64,000 nt of DNA from Sphingobacterium paludis. Its GTDB lineage: Bacteria; Bacteroidota; Bacteroidia; Sphingobacteriales; Sphingobacteriaceae. The notes below the pieces were generated by a model that saw nothing but the letters and a program-made list of their open reading frames with translations, had not been told where the DNA came from and made no database searches. This document shows positions 59,622 through 64,000 of this stretch, piece by piece. The stretch is from contig NZ_SNZV01000003.1 in NCBI RefSeq assembly GCF_004364125.1, forward strand, positions 372,001 through 436,000, given 5' to 3'. The position numbers and the translations under genes were made by a program. Numbering within the stretch: the stretch's first letter is position 1; each line of letters starts with the position of its first letter.

Positions 59622-59783
59622 GGGGCTGTCCAAAAAGATAATTGATCAACTTCAAAATGCGTCATTGCGAGGAAGTATGACGACCGCCGAAGGAAACCAA
59701 TCTGCATTTTTATTTTCTAAGATTGCTTCGCCGTCGTTTCTCCTTCTCGCAATGACGAAAGGTAGTAGTTTTTAAACAGCCTC
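59622..59783. mobile_element. 162-bp inverted-repeat element (MITE-like)
   Basis: Terminal repeats GGGGCTGTCCAAAAA (59622-59636) and, inverted, GAGGCTGTTTAAAAA (59783-59769) match at 12 of 15 positions. Inside, CGTCATTGCGAG near 59661 is mirrored by CTCGCAATGACG near 59745-59757, and AATC/GATTGC segments face each other. The inner part is like dispersed TTGCGAGGA..GCAATC dyads known from Bacteroidota. It encodes nothing and lies between two divergent/tandem minus-strand genes. No clear target-site duplication was seen. Confidence 0.6.
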
Positions 59784-59836
59784 TTCTGTATTTATTATCC
59801 GATGTGCTTGAAAAAGGCACATCCATTGACTTTAAT

Positions 59837-60565
59837 TTATAATAGCTCAAAAATGCCGTCAATATTGCAGATCAGCTTGATTGGGCGTACGCTAATATCA
59901 AGACTCTGCTCCATGCCACCTGCCATATCAGCCGACTCCATTTGCACTTTAGCCATGCTGTAGGCGCGGGGCGAAGGCATGATGTCGTTCCAGCCGAAAG
60001 AGCTATTGTCATTAATGGCTAATACCTTGCCGATCTTATCTCCGGTAGCTGTTGCGATGATCTCGGCATTCGCGCGCGCATCTTGCACGGCTGCCACCTT
60101 TAATTCCTTTTCAATCTGGCGCTTTTGCGAATGGTCGTAGCCGTTGATTGACGTGCTTTGCACCCCCTTAGGATCAACCTTATCCATCATCCCATTTAGG
60201 CCATTCAAGTTCGAGATTTTGAGGCGATATTGCTTGGCTTGCAAAAGCTCATTGTTACCCTTCTTTTTCGTGTCATAATTGTAGCTGTACACGTTTTGTA
60301 TGGTAAAGTCCTCTTTCTTGACGCCAATAGCGAGCGCCGCGTTGTACAACTGTTTCTCTAAGGTTTCGATGTCTACCTTTTTCTTACTGTTCCCATCTAC
60401 AAAATACTCCCTAAGCGAAATCGATAGGTATACGATATCGGGTGTAACTTCCCGTTCTGCGTAGCCTCTTGTAGAGACTTTTCTACTAAACTCGTAGTTG
60501 CTGTTCTGTGCGCTTGCGATTGTTACCATACAGAGTGCTAAAAGTAAACCTGTCAATTTTTTCAT
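59837..60565 (-). CDS. SIMPL-domain (DUF541) periplasmic protein
   Basis: A 242-residue protein with signal peptide (MKKLTGLLLALCMVTIASAQ) and a SIMPL/DUF541 domain: VSTRGYAEREVTPDIVYLSISLREYF, IGVKKEDFTIQNVYSYNY, and KVAAVQDARANAEIIATATGDKIGKVLAIND. Family members form ring-like oligomers and are linked to oxidative stress tolerance; the role here is unknown. It diverges from the cold-shock gene. Confidence 0.85.
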   Translation of the reverse strand: MKKLTGLLLALCMVTIASAQNSNYEFSRKVSTRGYAEREVTPDIVYLSISLREYFVDGNSKKKVDIETLEKQLYNAALAIGVKKEDFTIQNVYSYNYDTKKKGNNELLQAKQYRLKISNLNGLNGMMDKVDPKGVQSTSINGYDHSQKRQIEKELKVAAVQDARANAEIIATATGDKIGKVLAINDNSSFGWNDIMPSPRAYSMAKVQMESADMAGGMEQSLDISVRPIKLICNIDGIFELL

Positions 60566-60675
60566 GTTCTTTGTTTTATACTTCTTACAAATATGTTTTC
60601 AATTTGTTTGACCACAAAAAAAAGTTTTCGTTTAAAATTTTCGGAAGAAATAAAGAGACATTGAAAAATAATTTA

Positions 60676-60683
60676 TACCTTTA
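60676..60683 (+). promoter_or_regulatory. Candidate -7 element for the cold-shock gene
   Basis: TACCTTTA, one mismatch to TAnnTTTG, 25 nt before the ATG in a very AT-rich leader. No good -33 partner at 19-21 nt. Confidence 0.35.
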
Positions 60684-60708
60684 GTTTTAATACAAAACAA
60701 AATTAACA

Positions 60709-60900
60709 ATGCAAGAAGGCGTAGTAAAATTCTTTAATGAGACCAAAGGTTTCGGTTTCATCATTCCTAACTCTGGCGAGAGCGAAATCTTCGTTCACGT
60801 GTCAGGATTAGTAGACAAAGTTCGTGAGAATGACCATGTGTCATTTGAAATCGAGCAAGGCCGTAAAGGTCTTAATGCGGTAAATGTAAAGCTTATCTAA
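60709..60900 (+). CDS. Cold-shock domain protein (CspA family)
   Basis: A 63-residue single CSD protein. RNP1 is KGFGFIIP (residues 14-21) and RNP2 is EIFVHVSGL (residues 25-33). It binds single-stranded RNA or DNA and is an RNA chaperone. It starts MQEGVVKFFNETKGFG as in Bacteroidota Csp proteins. Own promoter and terminator; monocistronic. Confidence 0.95.
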   Translation: MQEGVVKFFNETKGFGFIIPNSGESEIFVHVSGLVDKVRENDHVSFEIEQGRKGLNAVNVKLI

Positions 60901-60926
60901 AATAGATTTCAAATATATTTATTGTG

Positions 60927-60958
60927 AAAAAGCCAGATCCTATAGATCTGGCTTTTTT
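60927..60958. terminator. Bidirectional terminator after the cold-shock gene
   Basis: 13-bp perfect stem AAAAAGCCAGATC (60927-60939) / GATCTGGCTTTTT (60945-60957), 5-nt loop. It lies between the convergent csp and DUF805 genes. Confidence 0.9.
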
Positions 60959-60962
60959 ATGA

Positions 60963-61403
60963 TTAAGGGTTGGGGTTATTAAACGGATTATTTGGTGTTG
61001 GCGGGAAGTTGGTAAAAGGGTTTCCTCCGCTTTCACCCGTTTTTGGATCGGGACCAAACTCATTCGGGCCAACATCGCCTTCTTTGATCATCAAATACAG
61101 ATAGTACAGATTGACGAAGGGGATGAAGTTAAAAATAATATACCAAGTTGGGCAACCCGTGTCGTGTAGACGACGCACACCAACGGCAAGGGTCGGGATA
61201 AGTACAGCTAAACCTACCAAAGATAGAAGACCGGTAAAAATCATGCCTAATGACTCACTGATAAACGTTAGTATACCGCCTACAATCAGTAATGCAATAT
61301 AAATACCGATCATAACGAGAACAAACATCCAATACTCTTTGCGTCGTGCTCGCCCTTCAAAATTCGCGTAGTTGTCTCTCACAACTTTTAGAAACCATTC
61401 CAT
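60963..61403 (-). CDS. DUF805 membrane protein
   Basis: A 146-residue protein starting MEWFLKVVRDNYANFEGRARRKEYWMFVLV, the hallmark of DUF805. Three or four hydrophobic segments follow, and the conserved AVGVRRLHDTG is near residues 85-95. The C-terminus is a Pro/Asn/Gly-rich cytoplasmic tail (NPFTNFPPTPNNPFNNPNP). Function is unknown. The ATG at 61403 was chosen over an in-frame start at 61469 because the family begins here. Confidence 0.85.
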   Translation of the reverse strand: MEWFLKVVRDNYANFEGRARRKEYWMFVLVMIGIYIALLIVGGILTFISESLGMIFTGLLSLVGLAVLIPTLAVGVRRLHDTGCPTWYIIFNFIPFVNLYYLYLMIKEGDVGPNEFGPDPKTGESGGNPFTNFPPTPNNPFNNPNP

Positions 61404-61490
61404 AGGTAATATTATTTTAATTATAAAAAATTTGTTACTTATCCTGTTTCTCAACAAAATAGGTTCCAAAATGTTTGTCCAACTAAAAAA

Positions 61491-62216
61491 TTATTGAAAA
61501 ATCTCCTCAAAAATGTACAGGGAGTGTACGCTACCAAAATTTTCAGTATGCAACTTATAGAATTCCAGCACCTTCTCTAACAAGTACTTTCGTTCTGTTT
61601 TAAGCATCCGTACCTGCTGCGAGTCTTCGAAGCTTGTTTTCAATAGCTGTTGAAAAATAGAAGTGTGCGGCTCTTGAAGAACATGGCTGTGGGCAGGCAG
61701 GTTGTGGCAAAAAACACCGTCAAGCAAGTCAAAGTAAGGGAAAGATTGCGTGGTATGCTGGAGTGGAAGGAACCCTAAAAATCGGCTTAATCTAACTAAA
61801 AATATAAGATGGAAGTTGGCTAGGCCGGTAGGTGTTGTATCAAACCATAATATGGCTTGCACGATAAAATGAAAAAGGAAGGGATCAGCAGATTGTTGAC
61901 GGAGCACCTTGTATAATATTTCATTGATAAACATAGCCACTGCGCTTTTGCGCATATCAAACGGAATCTCGTGCAACAGCGGCAGTTGCCGAACTTCTTG
62001 TATACGCTGCAATCCACCCGCATCTTTATGGTAGACCACCATGTCTAAAGGGTGTAAAGGCTGGAAGAGATTGGCCGATATTTTAGCTTTAGGTTTCTTC
62101 GCGCCATTGATCAGAAACGCTTGCATACCAAAAGCTTCAGTAAATACATGTGCTACGATGCTACTCTCTGAGTAGCTCGTCGTTTTTAAGGCTATTCCTT
62201 TTGTTTTATGGAGCAT
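61491..62216 (-). CDS. recO: DNA repair protein RecO
   Basis: A 241-residue recombination mediator that loads RecA with RecR. The N-terminal OB fold MLHKTKGIALKTTSYSESSIVAHVFTEAFG is typical, followed by the helical domain (AVAMFINEILYKVLRQ). No zinc-finger Cys cluster is seen in the C-terminal part, which is not unusual in Bacteroidota. The ATG at 62216 was chosen over a TTG at 62237. It diverges from rpmB. Confidence 0.9.
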   Translation of the reverse strand: MLHKTKGIALKTTSYSESSIVAHVFTEAFGMQAFLINGAKKPKAKISANLFQPLHPLDMVVYHKDAGGLQRIQEVRQLPLLHEIPFDMRKSAVAMFINEILYKVLRQQSADPFLFHFIVQAILWFDTTPTGLANFHLIFLVRLSRFLGFLPLQHTTQSFPYFDLLDGVFCHNLPAHSHVLQEPHTSIFQQLLKTSFEDSQQVRMLKTERKYLLEKVLEFYKLHTENFGSVHSLYIFEEIFQ

Positions 62217-62390
62217 TCCGTTTTGTTGATCGCTCAAATATACAAAGGAATAAGAAAGGCGCGTAAGGCATGGATGTGAATTGTGGAAAACTATTTGTTC
62301 GGCGATCGGCCGATTCGGGTGGAGAAAAAGCTTACTTTTGCGATATACAGCAAGGTGCTTCCCAAAATTTAAAAATTATTATTTCCCTTC

Positions 62391-62422
62391 CTTGCAATTC
62401 CCAAAAGAAATATTGATATTTG
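62391..62422 (+). promoter_or_regulatory. Promoter of the rpmB-rpmG-DUF4295 unit
   Basis: CTTG (62391-62394), 20 nt, GATATTTG (62415-62422). The -7 differs from TAnnTTTG at the first base. Predicted start is near 62428, with a leader of about 50 nt. Confidence 0.45.
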
Positions 62423-62478
62423 CAAACTCTTTGTGAAAAGAGGAAAAAGACAATAGATAACATTAAAAATCAAATATC

Positions 62479-62712
62479 ATGTCAAGAATTTGTGATTTAA
62501 CAGGCAAGGCGGCATTAAAAGGAAATAACGTTTCGCACTCAAACGTAAAGACTAAGCGTAAATTTTACCCGAATTTACAGACTAAACGTTTCTACATTCC
62601 AGAAGAAGATCGTTGGATTACGTTGAAAGTATCAACATCTGCAATCAAAACTATTAACAAGAACGGTATTACAGCAGTTATCAATAAATTTATCCAAAAA
62701 GGATCTATTTAA
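62479..62712 (+). CDS. rpmB: 50S ribosomal protein L28
   Basis: A 77-residue ribosomal protein. MSRICDLTGKAALKGNNVSHSNVKTKRKFYPNLQTKRFY is the conserved L28 N-terminus (single Cys, so a zinc-free form). It begins the conserved Bacteroidota block rpmB-rpmG-DUF4295-ftsY. Confidence 0.97.
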   Translation: MSRICDLTGKAALKGNNVSHSNVKTKRKFYPNLQTKRFYIPEEDRWITLKVSTSAIKTINKNGITAVINKFIQKGSI

Positions 62713-62782
62713 TTAACACCGCCTGTTATCAAAATATTCATGAAATCTATCTGTCAGCTGGCGGATTAAACAACGTAAAACA

Positions 62783-62965
62783 ATGGCTAAAAAGGGAAAT
62801 AGAGTACAAGTAATCTTAGAATGTACTGAGCACAAGGAAAGTGGTCTTCCGGGCATGTCTCGTTATATCACTACGAAGAACAAAAAGAACACAACAGAGC
62901 GTTTGGAATTGAAAAAATTCAATCCTGTGCTTAGAAAAGTAACTGTTCACAAAGAAATTAAGTAA
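62783..62965 (+). CDS. rpmG: 50S ribosomal protein L33
   Basis: A 60-residue ribosomal protein: [54 protein letters not shown]. Only one Cys, so the zinc-independent (C-) form. It lies 70 nt after rpmB in the same unit. Confidence 0.96.
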   Translation: MAKKGNRVQVILECTEHKESGLPGMSRYITTKNKKNTTERLELKKFNPVLRKVTVHKEIK

Positions 62966-63005
62966 TTCACTTTCGAGCATTTTGCTCGCTTAAAAATATA
63001 AAACA

Positions 63006-63167
63006 ATGGCAAAGAAAGCAGTTGCATCGTTACAAAAAGGGGGTGGTAAAGAGTTTACTAAGGTTGTCCTTACCGCTAAATCTGCAAAAACTGGAGCCTA
63101 TACTTTCAAAGAGAGTATGGTGCACAACGATAAAGTAAAAGAGGTTTTAGCAGCAGCTTCTAAATAA
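63006..63167 (+). CDS. DUF4295 small protein
   Basis: A 53-residue basic protein, MAKKAVASLQKGGGKEFTKV..., ending VKEVLAAASK. It matches the DUF4295 family, found in Bacteroidota right after rpmG, and is probably ribosome-associated (inference from location and basic character). It follows rpmG by 40 nt with the same ACAATGGC start context. Confidence 0.88.
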   Translation: MAKKAVASLQKGGGKEFTKVVLTAKSAKTGAYTFKESMVHNDKVKEVLAAASK

Positions 63168-63214
63168 GCTAAGCAGGAATTTTCCTTTTTTAAAGTTTAT
63201 CTTTAAAAAGAAAG

Positions 63215-63248
63215 AAGCCGTTTTGGTATACGCCGAAAGGGCTTTTTT
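63215..63248 (+). terminator. Possible terminator before ftsY
   Basis: AAGCC (63215-63219) / GGCTT (63240-63244) with a 20-nt interior that can fold further, followed by TTTT. Stem is short, so assignment is tentative. Confidence 0.4.
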
Positions 63249-63316
63249 AGTATAGCTGATTTTGCCTATATTTGGCAGGTTGTAAGCAAGGCATAACCAT
63301 TTCTAATAGGTTACAT

Positions 63317-64000
63317 ATGGGATTATTCGATTTCTTTAAGAAAAAGCAGGAAACAGAAGAGGCACAAGAAGCTCTTGATAAAGGTTTGGAAAAAACAAAA
63401 GAGGGTTTTCTTTCCAAAATTACCAAAGCAGTAGTCGGTAAATCGACCATCGATGATGAGGTACTGGATAATCTGGAAGAGGTGTTGGTGATGTCGGACG
63501 TAGGGGTAACCACAACGCTGAAAATTGTTGACCGTATTCAGAAGCGTGCTGCACGAGATAAGTATGTCACAACAGATGACCTGAACCGCTTGCTGAAAGA
63601 AGAAATTCAAGACCTGCTTGCGGAGAATAATAGCAATGATTTTGAAACTTTTGAATATGGTAGCCATAAGCCCTATGTGATCATGGTTGTGGGCGTAAAT
63701 GGCGTGGGCAAAACCACGACCATAGGCAAGCTTGCACATCAGCTTAAAGAGGCGGGCAACAAAGTGGTCCTGGGCGCTGCCGACACCTTTCGTGCTGCGG
63801 CTGTTGACCAAATACAACTTTGGGGAGACCGCGTCGGTGTTCGCGTTGTCGCGCAACCCATGGGTTCTGATCCCGCATCCGTTGCCTACGACACGGTTAA
63901 GTCTGCTGTAGCAAACGGCGACGATGTGGCAATTATTGATACTGCCGGACGTTTGCATAATAAAGTCGGCTTAATGAACGAGCTGACGAAAATTAAAAAC
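63317..64000 (+). CDS. ftsY: Signal recognition particle receptor FtsY (3' end outside window)
   Basis: The first 228 residues of the SRP receptor GTPase; the frame is open at the window end. The NG domain is visible: helical N part (KKTKEGFLSKITKAVVGKSTIDDEVLDNLEEVL), G1 VVGVNGVGKTTTIGKLA, GAADTFRAAAVDQIQLW, and G3 IIDTAGRLHNK. It docks the SRP-ribosome complex at the membrane. The acidic A domain of E. coli is reduced to about 15 residues, as in most Bacteroidota. ATG 63317. Confidence 0.96.
   Translation, partial: MGLFDFFKKKQETEEAQEALDKGLEKTKEGFLSKITKAVVGKSTIDDEVLDNLEEVLVMSDVGVTTTLKIVDRIQKRAARDKYVTTDDLNRLLKEEIQDLLAENNSNDFETFEYGSHKPYVIMVVGVNGVGKTTTIGKLAHQLKEAGNKVVLGAADTFRAAAVDQIQLWGDRVGVRVVAQPMGSDPASVAYDTVKSAVANGDDVAIIDTAGRLHNKVGLMNELTKIKN

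Noticed and set aside
62282..62290. TGTGGAAAA DnaA box upstream of recO
   Set aside because: Single isolated site with no cluster around it.
1..64000. CRISPR arrays, tRNA and rRNA genes, prophage or complete insertion sequences
   Set aside because: No regularly spaced repeats, no cloverleaf or rRNA-like sequence, and no transposase or integrase found on reading both strands.

Overview
The window looks like the chromosome of a Bacteroidota bacterium, most likely a Sphingobacteriaceae member (Sphingobacterium/Pedobacter-like). The evidence is a SusC/SusD pair, GldH, RicT, a ~1100-residue SecA with the Bacteroidota-type insertion, the rpmB-rpmG-DUF4295-ftsY order, promoters of the TTTG-N19-TAnnTTTG type, and menaquinone synthesis by the futalosine route (MqnD). 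No rRNA, tRNA, CRISPR array, prophage or complete insertion sequence was seen.

Region 1 (about 0.3-27.8 kb) is a pectin and galacturonate utilisation locus, mostly on the minus strand. A LacI-family regulator sits at one edge and a SusC/SusD uptake pair at the other. Between them are extracytoplasmic enzymes: polygalacturonase GH28, GH105 unsaturated-uronyl hydrolase, two CE8 pectin methylesterases, a CE12 rhamnogalacturonan acetylesterase, a GH43 and a GH92. The cytoplasmic isomerase pathway is complete: hexuronate transporter, UxaC, UxaB, UxaA, KDG kinase and KDPG aldolase. A GapN-type NADP-dependent glyceraldehyde-3-phosphate dehydrogenase would take the aldolase product to 3-phosphoglycerate. 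kduI-kduD, for unsaturated uronates, lies apart at 42.1-43.7 kb between nadD and surE.

Region 2 (27.8-52.3 kb) is housekeeping: dnaA with an AT-rich upstream region, two small Spy-like periplasmic proteins, lpxK-gldH-ricT-holB, dnaN, a DedA protein, yicC-gmk-nadD, surE, mqnD, secA, a SPOR protein, an M20 amidohydrolase, a thiamine-pyrophosphokinase-like protein lacking the expected acidic residues, and a GNAT. Region 3 (52.3-64 kb) holds an M28 peptidase, a rhodanese, glutamate dehydrogenase, gcvT, a TruC-like pseudouridine synthase, a SIMPL protein, a cold-shock protein, recO, rpmB-rpmG-DUF4295 and the start of ftsY.

The most interesting signal is regulatory. A CCGGYAACGATTGC half-site lies exactly 11 nt upstream of a -33 element in front of both GH28 and GH43. 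A weaker version with the same 11/19-nt spacing precedes kduI, and a perfect 13+13 bp palindrome of the same type precedes a CE8 gene. The core resembles LacI/GntR-type operators, but its centre falls near -61, where an activator would sit rather than a classical repressor. Other points of interest are a GapN-like enzyme with Gly in place of the usual ALDH general-base Glu, an inverted-repeat element (59.6 kb) with a possible decayed relative (4.6 kb), and short-leader or leaderless promoters.
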